64,000 bases of DNA from Pseudomonas knackmussii B13 (GTDB taxonomy: Bacteria; Pseudomonadota; Gammaproteobacteria; Pseudomonadales; Pseudomonadaceae), in the NCBI RefSeq assembly GCF_000689415.1, contig NZ_HG322950.1, forward strand, positions 3,603,501 through 3,667,500. The letters run 5' to 3'. Both the position numbers and the translations under genes were made by a program. Of this stretch, positions 25,482 through 33,355 are shown piece by piece (position 1 is the first letter of the stretch; every line of letters begins with the position of its first letter). Under the pieces are notes generated by a model. It worked only from the letters and a program-made list of their open reading frames with translations, made no database searches and was not told the DNA's origin.

Positions 25482-27020
25482 ATGAGCCACTCCCACAAGC
25501 GCTCCGCTCCCCTGGCTGAGGTCTACGATCTGGCGGTGATCGGCGGCGGCATCAACGGCGCCGGCATCGCGGCGGATGCCGCCGGCCGCGGCCTGTTCGT
25601 CTTCCTCTGCGAACAGCACGACTTGGCGAGCCACACCTCCTCCGCCAGCAGCAAGCTGGTCCACGGTGGCCTGCGCTACCTGGAGCACTACGAATTCCGC
25701 CTGGTGCGCGAAGCCCTCGCCGAGCGCGAAGTGCTGCTGGCCAAGGCCCCGCACATCGTCCACCCGCTGCGCTTCGTGTTGCCGCACCGGCCGCACCTGC
25801 GCCCGGCCTGGATGATTCGCGCCGGGCTGTTCCTCTACGACCACCTGGGCAAGCGCGAGAAGCTGGGCGCCTCGCGCGGACTGCGCTTCGGCCCCGAGAG
25901 CCCGCTGCAAAGCGGCATCCGCCGCGGCTTCGAATATGCCGACTGCGCAGTCGACGACGCCCGCCTGGTGGTGCTCAACGCCATGGCCGCCCGCGAGCGC
26001 GGCGCCCACGTGCACCCGCGCACCCGCTGCGTCAGCGCACGGCGTAGCAAGGGCCTCTGGCACCTGCACCTGGAGCGCAGCGACGGCAGCCTGCTGTCGA
26101 TCCGCGCCCGCGCCCTGGTGAATGCCGCCGGACCCTGGGTCGCCAGCTTCCTGCGCGACGAGCTGCACCAGCGCCCGCCCTACGGCATCCGCCTGATCCA
26201 GGGCAGCCACCTGGTGGTGCCGCGCCTGTACGAAGGCGACCAGGCCTACATCCTGCAGAACGAGGACCGGCGCATCGTCTTCGTCATCCCCTACCTGCAG
26301 CGCTTCACCCTGATCGGCACCACCGACCGCGAATACCTGGGCGATCCGGCGAAAGTCCGCATCACCGAGGAAGAGACGCGCTACCTGCTGGAAGTGGTCA
26401 ACGAACACTTCAAGCGCCAGCTGCACCGCGAGGACATTCTCTGGAGTTATTCCGGCGTGCGCCCGCTGTGCGATGACGAATCGGACGATCCCTCCGCCGT
26501 CACCCGCGACTACACGCTTTCGCTGCAAGGCGCGCCGGGCGAGGCGCCGCTACTTTCGGTGTTCGGCGGCAAGCTGACCACCTACCGCAAGCTCGCCGAA
26601 GCGGCGCTGGCGGAACTCGCGCCAAGCTTCCCACGCATGGGCCCAGCCTGGACTGCCCACGCCCCACTGCCGGGCGGCGAGCAGATGGGCACGCCCGAGC
26701 GCCTGGCCAATGAAATCGAGCGCGACCACCCTTGGCTGCCGGCCGGCCTGGCACTGCGCTGGGCGCGCAGCTACGGCATGCGCAGCTGGCGGCTACTCGA
26801 CGGAGTGGAATGCGAAAGCGATCTCGGCGAACACTTGGGCAACGGCCTCTATGCTCGTGAAGTCGACTATCTGTGCCACGAGGAATGGGCCGAGGAAGCC
26901 GACGACATCCTCTGGCGGCGCAGCAAGCTGGGGCTGTTCCTCGACGCCGGCGAGCAACAGCGCCTGGGCGAGTACCTGAAGCGCGAGCATCCGCACAAGG
27001 CACGCCCACAGGTGGCTTGA
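25482..27020 (+). CDS. glpD: Aerobic glycerol-3-phosphate dehydrogenase
   Basis: GlpD oxidises glycerol-3-phosphate to dihydroxyacetone phosphate at the membrane and feeds ubiquinone. The 512-residue flavoprotein has the N-terminal FAD site YDLAVIGGGINGAGIAADAAGRG, SSASSKLVHGGLRYLEHYEFRLVREALAERE, LVNAAGPWVASF, and GSHLVVPRLYEGDQAYILQNEDRRIVFVIPY. A helical C-terminal domain follows after residue 400. AGGAG lies upstream of ATG 25482. It is preceded by GlpR-like operator sequences. Confidence 0.96.
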   Translation: MSHSHKRSAPLAEVYDLAVIGGGINGAGIAADAAGRGLFVFLCEQHDLASHTSSASSKLVHGGLRYLEHYEFRLVREALAEREVLLAKAPHIVHPLRFVLPHRPHLRPAWMIRAGLFLYDHLGKREKLGASRGLRFGPESPLQSGIRRGFEYADCAVDDARLVVLNAMAARERGAHVHPRTRCVSARRSKGLWHLHLERSDGSLLSIRARALVNAAGPWVASFLRDELHQRPPYGIRLIQGSHLVVPRLYEGDQAYILQNEDRRIVFVIPYLQRFTLIGTTDREYLGDPAKVRITEEETRYLLEVVNEHFKRQLHREDILWSYSGVRPLCDDESDDPSAVTRDYTLSLQGAPGEAPLLSVFGGKLTTYRKLAEAALAELAPSFPRMGPAWTAHAPLPGGEQMGTPERLANEIERDHPWLPAGLALRWARSYGMRSWRLLDGVECESDLGEHLGNGLYAREVDYLCHEEWAEEADDILWRRSKLGLFLDAGEQQRLGEYLKREHPHKARPQVA

Positions 27021-27088
27021 TGCGCAGGCGGGCGCGTGGATAATGCGCGCCGCCAGCGCCCGGCAGCGGCGCACCCTTAGAGATTCCC

Positions 27089-27424
27089 GTGGACCTGATA
27101 CTCAAGGCGACCCTCGGCGCCGGCGTGGTGCTGATCCTCGCCGCGCTGTCGAAGACGCGTAATTACTACATCGCCGGCCTGGTGCCGTTGTTCCCCACCT
27201 TCGCCCTGATCGCCCACTACATCGTCGGCAAGAGCCGTTCGCTGGACGACCTGAAGACCACCATCGCCTTCGGCATGTGGTCGATCATCCCCTACTTCGT
27301 CTACCTGGCCGCGCTCTACCTGCTGGTCGACCGCCTGCGCCTGGAGCTCTCGCTGGCGCTGGCCGCACTGGCCTGGCTGGTGGCGGCGAGCGTGCTGGTC
27401 GGCATCTGGGTGCGCCTGCACTGA
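27089..27424 (+). CDS. glpM: GlpM membrane protein
   Basis: A 111-residue protein with four hydrophobic segments (about residues 3-20, 28-48, 58-80, 86-108), including NYYIAGLVPLFPTFALIAHYIVG. It matches GlpM, found next to glpD in P. aeruginosa, where it has been linked to alginate production; its molecular function is unknown. The start is GTG at 27089. The gene ends one base before the stop of the convergent regulator gene. Confidence 0.85.
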   Translation: MDLILKATLGAGVVLILAALSKTRNYYIAGLVPLFPTFALIAHYIVGKSRSLDDLKTTIAFGMWSIIPYFVYLAALYLLVDRLRLELSLALAALAWLVAASVLVGIWVRLH

Positions 27425-27425
27425 C

Positions 27426-28511
27426 TCAGGCGCGGGCGGCCAGCTGGGCCTCGAGTTCGGCAATGCGCGCCTGCAGGCGCTCGCGCTCGGCGCGCACCGG
27501 GCCGATGTCTTCGAAGACGCTGATCAGGTGCTCCGGCAGGCCGTCCTGGCGCCGCCGCTGCAGCGAAGTGCGCGCGCGCAGCCAGACATAGCTGCCGTCC
27601 TTGCGCCGGCAACGCTTCTCGACCACGTAACGCTCGATCTCGCCGGCCAGCATGCTGCGCAGCAGTAGCAGGTTGCGCTCCAAGTCGTCGGGATGGGTGA
27701 GCTGCTGGAAGGTCATGCCGTAGAGCTCGTCGGCGCTGTAACCGAGCAGCTCGCAGAGGCTGCCGTTGACCCGCTGCCAGGTGCCGTCCAGGCCGATGTA
27801 GGCCAGCGCGCCCCAGGTCAGCTCGAAGATCGCGCGGAAGCGCTCCTCGCTGTTGCGCAGCTCTTCCTCGGCGGCCATCCGCGCAGTGTTGTCCATGCTG
27901 ATGCCGACCATCTTCACCGGCCGCCCGGCGCTGTCCTTCACCACACTGGCGCGCGAAGCGATCCAGCGCATCTCGCCGTCGGGCCGGTAGATGCGGAAGT
28001 CGTATTCGCAGCCGCTGCCGCTGGCGATGGCCTGGTCGTACATGGCGCGCATGGCGGTCACGTCCTCGGGCGGCAGGTGCTCCCAGAAATCCTGGTTGCG
28101 CCTGACCGGCCAGCCATAGACCTCCTCGACGTTCGGCGAGTAGGTGAGTTCGTCGCTGATCAGGTTCCATTCCCAGGTGACGATGCGCGCGCCCTCCTGG
28201 GCCAGCTTCATGCGCGCTTCGCTTTCCATGATCTCGGCGGTGTAGCGGCGGCGCACGTCGGTCATCGGCAGCTCGACCGGTGCGGCACCCTGCAGGTCGC
28301 GCAGGGCTTCCTCGCCGTAGCGCAGCCAGATCCAGTTGACCTTGAGGAAGGCCGCCAGCTTGCGCAGGTTGTCGTAGTCGATCTCGCCCCCGCGCGTCCA
28401 CTTGTGCACCGCGGTGCGCGAAATACCCAGCGCGGTACCGACCGCCTGCAGGGTCAGCTTGTGGTGTTCGAGAAGTTCCTTGAGGCGGAAGGCGAAGCTG
28501 GTTTCGGTCAT
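27426..28511 (-). CDS. XRE-family regulator with two PAS domains
   Basis: A 361-residue soluble protein. Residues 5-65 form a Cro/C1-type helix-turn-helix (LKELLEHHKLTLQAVGTALGISRTAVHKWTRGG). Two PAS domains follow, at about 100-215 (EYDFRIYRPDGEMRWIASRASVVKDSAGRPVKMVGISMD) and 220-345 (FRAIFELTWGALAYIGLDGTWQRVNGSLCELLGYSADEL). A short coiled coil ends the protein. There is no kinase, GGDEF or sigma-54 output. It therefore looks like a transcription factor that senses a small molecule, redox state or light through PAS. Target genes are unknown. Confidence 0.82.
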   Translation of the reverse strand: MTETSFAFRLKELLEHHKLTLQAVGTALGISRTAVHKWTRGGEIDYDNLRKLAAFLKVNWIWLRYGEEALRDLQGAAPVELPMTDVRRRYTAEIMESEARMKLAQEGARIVTWEWNLISDELTYSPNVEEVYGWPVRRNQDFWEHLPPEDVTAMRAMYDQAIASGSGCEYDFRIYRPDGEMRWIASRASVVKDSAGRPVKMVGISMDNTARMAAEEELRNSEERFRAIFELTWGALAYIGLDGTWQRVNGSLCELLGYSADELYGMTFQQLTHPDDLERNLLLLRSMLAGEIERYVVEKRCRRKDGSYVWLRARTSLQRRRQDGLPEHLISVFEDIGPVRAERERLQARIAELEAQLAARA

Positions 28512-28544
28512 GCGCTGTCCTGTCCTGGAGATGCCGAGCCGGCA

Positions 28545-28562
28545 GTATACACAGCTGTAAAC
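28545..28562 (-). promoter_or_regulatory. Palindromic promoter region of the XRE-PAS gene
   Basis: GTTTACAGCTGTGTATAC (minus strand) is a near-palindrome centred on ACAGCTGT about 35 bases upstream of the start codon. TATACT within GTATACTGCC could be a -10. An autoregulatory operator is likely but unproven. Confidence 0.4.
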
Positions 28563-28582
28563 TAGCGGATGACAGGGAACCG

Positions 28583-28646
28583 GTAGGAGCGAGCTTGCTC
28601 GCGAACGGACTCGCTGCGGAGCTGTTCGCGAGCAGGCTCGCCCCTA
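28583..28646. repeat. Inverted pair of REP-type palindromes
   Basis: Units at 28583-28606 and 28623-28646 in opposite orientation, separated by 16 bases, between the XRE-PAS gene and the 3' end of the oxygenase reductase gene. Confidence 0.85.
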
Positions 28647-28660
28647 CAAAGAGCCAAACC

Positions 28661-29617
28661 TTAGAGATCGATCACCAGCCGCGCCGTGCGCGAGCGCGAC
28701 ACGCAGAGCATCAGGCTCTGCTGGGATGCTTTCTCAGCGTCGGACAGGTACTGGTCGAAGTGCTCCGCCTCGCCTTCGAGGATGGCCGTCTCACAGGTGC
28801 CGCAAACGCCCTCGCGGCACAGGCACTCCACCTTGGCCGCCTTCACGTTCTCGATGGCCTGGAGGATGGTCATGCCCTCCTCCACCCGCAGCTCGCGACC
28901 GGAACGCGCCAGCACCACGGTGAAGGCGGCGCCTTCGGCCGGGGCGGCGGCGAACTGTTCCCAGTGCACGCGCTCATCGGCAATGCCGGCAGCCTTGGCG
29001 CCATCGATCACCCCATCGATCAGCGGCTTGGGACCGCACACGTAGAGGTGCGCGCCCTCTTCCAGGCCGGCGAACAGCACCTTGAGGTCGAGCCTGCGAT
29101 CCAGGCTGTCGATGTAGAAACGCACGTACCTGGCGTGCGGACCGGCTTCCAGGTCGCCCAGGAAAGCGCCGTGTTCCGGGCTGCGGAAGGCGTAGTGCAG
29201 CTCGTAGGGCGTGTCGCCGCCTTCCAGGTCGTGCAACTGCGCCAGGAACGGGGTTATGCCGATGCCGCCGGCGATCAGCACGTGGCGCGCCGCGCTCGGG
29301 TCCAGGGCGAACAGGTTGTTCGGCGTTGAAATGGTCAGCCGGGTGCCGACTTCCACTTGCTGGTGCATGAAGGCCGAGCCGCCCTTGGACGGCTCCTCCA
29401 GGCGCACACCGATCTGGTAGTGACTGAGATTGCGCGGGTCGCTCATCAGCGAGTAGGCGTTGCTGAAGCTGTCGCCCTGCACGATCACGTGGCTGCCGCC
29501 GCTGAACGCCGGCAGCGGCTGGCCGTCCTCGCGCACCAGGGTGAAGCGCTTGATCAGGGGAGACGCCTGTTCTATCGCGCTGACCCGGACCTCGAACATC
29601 TCGTAGGGATTGCTCAT
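28661..29617 (-). CDS. Reductase component of Rieske oxygenase, CntB-like
   Basis: A 318-residue class IA reductase: FMN-binding domain (residues 5-105; FSNAYSLMSDP), NAD-binding domain (108-220; HVLIAGGIGITPFLAQ, LYVCGPKPLIDGV), and C-terminal plant-type [2Fe-2S] domain (ECLCREGVCGTCETAILEG, with a fourth Cys in LMLCVSRS). It carries electrons from NAD(P)H to the oxygenase encoded 51 bases upstream. Pairing and sequence suggest the CntB/YeaX/GbcB group serving quaternary-amine oxygenases. Confidence 0.88.
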   Translation of the reverse strand: MSNPYEMFEVRVSAIEQASPLIKRFTLVREDGQPLPAFSGGSHVIVQGDSFSNAYSLMSDPRNLSHYQIGVRLEEPSKGGSAFMHQQVEVGTRLTISTPNNLFALDPSAARHVLIAGGIGITPFLAQLHDLEGGDTPYELHYAFRSPEHGAFLGDLEAGPHARYVRFYIDSLDRRLDLKVLFAGLEEGAHLYVCGPKPLIDGVIDGAKAAGIADERVHWEQFAAAPAEGAAFTVVLARSGRELRVEEGMTILQAIENVKAAKVECLCREGVCGTCETAILEGEAEHFDQYLSDAEKASQQSLMLCVSRSRTARLVIDL

Positions 29618-29668
29618 CTTTCACCTCGACCGCAGGGCACCGCTCGTTGAAAGTCAGAAAGGCCGCTT

Positions 29669-30790
29669 TCAGGCGTCCAGGTGAGCCACAGCGATCAGGT
29701 TGTGGAAGTGCGCGATGCCATGCTCGCTGATCCCGCTGCGCTGCTTGTCCACCATGATCCGCCCCTGGCCGCGATAGCCGCGCGACTTCAGGCCCTTCTG
29801 CACGCTTTCCACCAGGCGCAGGTCTTCCGGGCGGAAGACGTCGCGGTACCAGTCGATCAGCGCCTGCTGCTCGGGGGTGATGTCCTTGTTCAGGAAGTAG
29901 ATGTCGTAGTGCTGCAGGGTGGTTTCCGCATCGACCGGGAACTCGTAGATCACGGTCATGAAGTCGCCGCCCGGCGGTGCGTTGAACATGCTGCAAGGCC
30001 AGGCCCAGAAGCCCGAGTAGGCAGGGTCGGCGACCGACTCGGCGAGCTTGAACGACTGCTCGGAGGACTTCGCCACGCCATGCTGCAAGGTCCAGTTGCC
30101 ATGCAGGGTGTGTCCGTACTGGCTGACATCCACCGAGTCGGCGAAGCTCGGGTGCGCCGGCGCGCAGTGGTAGCACTCCAGGTAGTTGTCGACAATGGAC
30201 TTCCAGTTGGCCGGCGTGCGGGTGACGAAGCGTGCCGCCAGGTGCAGGTCGTCGATCACCGCGCAGGCCTGGCGCATGCGCGCTTCCAGGCCCGGCAACT
30301 GCTCTTCGACGCTGCCCGCTTCGGCGTCCATGTTGATGAAGATGAAGCCGGCGTACTCCTCGACGCGCAGCGACACCAGGCCGAAGTCGCCTTTGTCGAA
30401 GCCCTGCACCGCGTCGCAGTTGCGCGCGTGGCTCAGCTCGCCGTCGAGCTTGAAGGTCCAGGCATGGTAGGGGCAGGCAATGACGTTCCTGGCCTTGCCG
30501 CTGCCTTCGAGCAACTGGTGGCCGCGGTGCGGACAGACGTTGTAGAAGGCACGCAGCACGCCGTCGCGGCCGCGCACGACGATGATGCTTTCGCCGATCA
30601 CCTCGCGGGTGATGTAGGCGTTGTTCTCCGCCACTTCGCTGCGGTGCGCCACGCAGATCCAGCTGCGGGCGAAGATGGCTTCCTTCTCGTGCTCGAATAC
30701 CGCCGCGCTCGTGTAGAACTGCGCCGGAATGGTGTACGCCTCTTCGGGGTTGCTGCAGAAATCGGCGGGCAGACGCTGGAAATCGTTCAT
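29669..30790 (-). CDS. Rieske non-haem iron oxygenase, CntA-like (quaternary amine)
   Basis: A 373-residue oxygenase alpha subunit. Rieske ligands are Cys86, His88, Cys106 and His109 (NVCPHRGHQLL, ACPYHAWTF). The mononuclear iron site is His208, His213 and Asp323. The bridging residue is Glu205 in DNYLECYHCAPAHPSF, instead of the aspartate used by aromatic dioxygenases. These positions coincide with those of the carnitine monooxygenase CntA, which has a bridging Glu205. The subgroup also includes glycine-betaine (GbcA), choline and stachydrine oxygenases, so a quaternary amine is the expected substrate, but which one is open. No transporter or downstream catabolic gene is adjacent. Confidence 0.85.
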   Translation of the reverse strand: MNDFQRLPADFCSNPEEAYTIPAQFYTSAAVFEHEKEAIFARSWICVAHRSEVAENNAYITREVIGESIIVVRGRDGVLRAFYNVCPHRGHQLLEGSGKARNVIACPYHAWTFKLDGELSHARNCDAVQGFDKGDFGLVSLRVEEYAGFIFINMDAEAGSVEEQLPGLEARMRQACAVIDDLHLAARFVTRTPANWKSIVDNYLECYHCAPAHPSFADSVDVSQYGHTLHGNWTLQHGVAKSSEQSFKLAESVADPAYSGFWAWPCSMFNAPPGGDFMTVIYEFPVDAETTLQHYDIYFLNKDITPEQQALIDWYRDVFRPEDLRLVESVQKGLKSRGYRGQGRIMVDKQRSGISEHGIAHFHNLIAVAHLDA

Positions 30791-31083
30791 GAATCAACTC
30801 CTCGCTGAGGGGCAGGCCGGCCCCCTTTGTTGTTCTTGTGAGAGATCGATCGACTTCTGGAACCGAGGGCCGCTGTGGTGGAAGTTACGGCCCGATTGTT
30901 AACTATCAGATAACGCAAATCCAATGGTTAACAGTCTGCCTGCAACTTTTCCGCGCTGCAAGAGCGCGCAGCAACTGCCGCCAGGCCTACAGATATCCGG
31001 ACAAGCCCGGTCCGCAACGCCGCAAGGCGCCGGACAGGCTCAGAAGAAGGGGATGCGTGCGGCGATCGACTCGCCCGGCGCGG
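30791..31083. other. Intergenic gap upstream of the oxygenase gene
   Basis: About 290 bases without a gene. TTGTTAACTATCAGATAACG at 30898-30917 and AATGGTTAACAGTC near 30921 form AT-rich imperfect repeats of GTTAAC and may be the oxygenase promoter/operator. Nothing else is recognisable. Confidence 0.35.
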
Positions 31084-32079
31084 TCAGAGCTGAGCGACGT
31101 GGCCGCTCGCCTGGTGCGCCCGCAGGTAGGGCAACACCGCCGACAGCAGCGGCTCCTTGAAGGCTTCCTGGAAGCGATGCGCCATGCCGGGGATCAGCTT
31201 CAGCTCGGAGCCGCGGACATGCGCCGCCACGTGTACGCCGTGCATGACCGGCAGCAGCGGATCGGCGGTGCCGTGGATCACCAGGGTCGGCACGTCCAGG
31301 CGGTTGAGCAGATCGACCCGGCTGGGTTCGGCGAGGATCGCCAGCATCTGGCGCTGCACGCCTTCGGGGTTGAAGGCGCGGTCGTAGGACACCGCCGCCT
31401 GATGCAGCAGCTGCTGGCGGTCGTCCTTCACCTCCGGGCTGCCGAGCGCGGCAAGCAGGTCGGCCTGCTGCTCCAGGGCCTGTTCGCGGCTGCTCGCTTC
31501 ACGCCGGGCGAGCAGTTTGAGCAGGCTGTCACTGGGCGCCGGCAGGCCTTCGGCGCCGGAGCTGGTCATCACCAGGGTCAGGCTGGTCACCCGTTGCGGG
31601 GCGAGGTCGGCGACATGCTGCGCGATCATCCCGCCCATGCTGGCGCCCAGTACATGAGCGCGCTCGACGTGCAGGGCATCGAGCAGACGCAGCGCGTCCC
31701 ACGCCATGTCAGTAAGGCTGTAGGGCGCGCTGACCGGCAGGCCGAGGCGGTAGCGGATCACTTCATAGGTGAGATTGGCGCTGGGCGTCGGCACCCGCCA
31801 GGCGCTGAGGCCGACGTCGCGGTTGTCGTAGCGGACCACGCGGAACCCCTGCTGGCAGAGCGCCTGCACCACCTCGTCCGGCCAATGGATGAGCTGCCCG
31901 CCCAGGCCCATGATCAGCAGCAGTGTCGGGTCCTTGGGCGAACCGATGCTCTGGTAGGCCAGGCGCACGTCGCCCAGGTCCACAGTCTCGGTCGGAACCC
32001 GTGGATCGCAACGATCGCTGGCAAAAGCAGAGAGGGGCGCTGAGCATAGAAGTGCCAGCGCCAGCAGAAACGCACGCAT
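31084..32079 (-). CDS. Exported alpha/beta hydrolase
   Basis: A 331-residue hydrolase with signal peptide MRAFLLALALLCSAPLSAFA-SD. The alpha/beta-hydrolase fold shows an oxyanion-hole LLLIMGLGGQLIHWP, the NRDVGLS segment, the nucleophile elbow VLGASMGGMIAQHVA, a late acid in IHGTADPLLPV, and a histidine in IPGMAHRFQE. Similar proteins are annotated as esterases. The substrate is unknown. The ATG at 32079 gives a clean signal peptide; an upstream frame adds 23 residues without one. Confidence 0.85.
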   Translation of the reverse strand: MRAFLLALALLCSAPLSAFASDRCDPRVPTETVDLGDVRLAYQSIGSPKDPTLLLIMGLGGQLIHWPDEVVQALCQQGFRVVRYDNRDVGLSAWRVPTPSANLTYEVIRYRLGLPVSAPYSLTDMAWDALRLLDALHVERAHVLGASMGGMIAQHVADLAPQRVTSLTLVMTSSGAEGLPAPSDSLLKLLARREASSREQALEQQADLLAALGSPEVKDDRQQLLHQAAVSYDRAFNPEGVQRQMLAILAEPSRVDLLNRLDVPTLVIHGTADPLLPVMHGVHVAAHVRGSELKLIPGMAHRFQEAFKEPLLSAVLPYLRAHQASGHVAQL

Positions 32080-32244
32080 GTGAAAATCCGAAATGCAGAA
32101 TCCCAGTGAAGGCGGATTCTGATGAAATTTCGTACGGCGCTCTGCCACACAACAGTGACACTTTGATGAAAGGCGCTGAGCGGTCGTGACCTTCGGTCAG
32201 CTGCGGGCGCTATACCGAGCCCGCAGCCAGCCCCTTATTCACGC

Positions 32245-33237
32245 TTACGCGGCGCAGGCCGCCAGGCTGGCCAACGCATCGGGATTACTCAGGGCGCGGG
32301 TGAGGATGCCCACGTCGCGGCACTTGCGAACGCCGAAGCTCAGCTCCGTATCCACATAATCATCCCTCGAGGGCAGCAGCGAAGCGCCCGATAGCGACGA
32401 GGACGGCGCCACCCAGAGACGCTCGCCCAGCCGGTCGTGTGCGTGTTGCAGCACCTCGAACGCCTGGCGCAAGTCACCCGCGCCTTCATTGCGGGCGTCG
32501 ACCAGACCGAGGGACAGCACCTTGTACGCCGGCAGGCGGTCGAGCACGGCCGGGTACTGATCGGGAGCGCCAACGAGGTCGACATGCAGTCCGTCCACCG
32601 GCAGCCCCACGGCGACGCCCAGGTTGTCTTGCAGGCCGCCAAAACAGGCCGCAACCAGCTTCTTCAGAGGGTCGCGCTGCAGCAGGTTGTAGGCGCGCTC
32701 GAAGGCGTTTTTCCATGCCTGCGGCAATTCCAACGCCAGGACGGGTTCGTCGATCTGCACCCACTCCACGCCCTGCCCGGCCAGGCGCTGGAAGATCTCG
32801 CCGTACACCGGCAGCAGGCGCTCCAGCAGATCGAGCCGGTCAAATCCGGCGTCCTTGCTCTGCCCGAGCCAGAGGTAGCTGATCGGGCCGAGTAGTACCG
32901 GCTTGACCTGGTGACCGAGTGCGCGAGCTGCCTCGACCTCCTCGAACAGCGCCTCCCAATCGAGCCGGAAGTGCTGGTCGGCGTCGAATTGCGGAATGGC
33001 GTAGTGATGCACGCCATCGAACCAGCGGCCCAAGTCGACGCTCGGCGCAACCTCTCCCGATCGGGATTCGGCAACCACCCCAAAACCCAGGGAATGCGCG
33101 AGCACCTGGTCGCCGCCGGCGAAGTCGGCCACCGGCAGCAGGTCGATACCGGCATCCCGCTGCAATTGCCAGCGCGCGGCGAGCTGCTCGCGGTCGTAGC
33201 CGAAGCGGGGGAAGCCGAGGGAATGGGCCAGTGCCAT
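32245..33237 (-). CDS. Free-standing MetE N-terminal domain protein
   Basis: A 330-residue protein homologous only to the N-terminal barrel of cobalamin-independent methionine synthase MetE. It begins AHSLGFPRFGYDREQL and keeps QRDAGIDLLPVADFA, ALGHQVKPVLLGPISYLWLGQ, GVEWVQIDEPVLALELPQAW, VDGLHVDLVGAP and LWVAPSSSLSGASLLP. MetE is about 750 residues; the C-terminal catalytic barrel with the zinc ligands (His641, Cys643, Glu665, Cys726 in E. coli) is absent, and the downstream DNA holds no remnant. The gene ends cleanly with TAA, so it is not an obvious truncation. It is divergent from metR, suggesting methionine control. It may bind folate or homocysteine without transferring methyl groups. 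Confidence 0.87.
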   Translation of the reverse strand: MALAHSLGFPRFGYDREQLAARWQLQRDAGIDLLPVADFAGGDQVLAHSLGFGVVAESRSGEVAPSVDLGRWFDGVHHYAIPQFDADQHFRLDWEALFEEVEAARALGHQVKPVLLGPISYLWLGQSKDAGFDRLDLLERLLPVYGEIFQRLAGQGVEWVQIDEPVLALELPQAWKNAFERAYNLLQRDPLKKLVAACFGGLQDNLGVAVGLPVDGLHVDLVGAPDQYPAVLDRLPAYKVLSLGLVDARNEGAGDLRQAFEVLQHAHDRLGERLWVAPSSSLSGASLLPSRDDYVDTELSFGVRKCRDVGILTRALSNPDALASLAACAA

Positions 33238-33295
33238 GGCGGAAATCTCCAGAAGTGCGAATTGATGCCGCGCATTGTCGACAGCCGCCACCCCA

Positions 33296-33308
33296 TGAGA
33301 CAAACTCA
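33296..33308. promoter_or_regulatory. Putative MetR/LysR-type operator
   Basis: TGAGACAAACTCA is a perfect TGAG-N5-CTCA palindrome, close to the MetR consensus TGAA-N5-TTCA, in the gap between metR and the divergent MetE-like gene. Confidence 0.5.
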
Positions 33309-33355
33309 ATCCATTCGCGTTGAAATCAAGTTTTCCTCATGTTGGGTGCAGCGCC

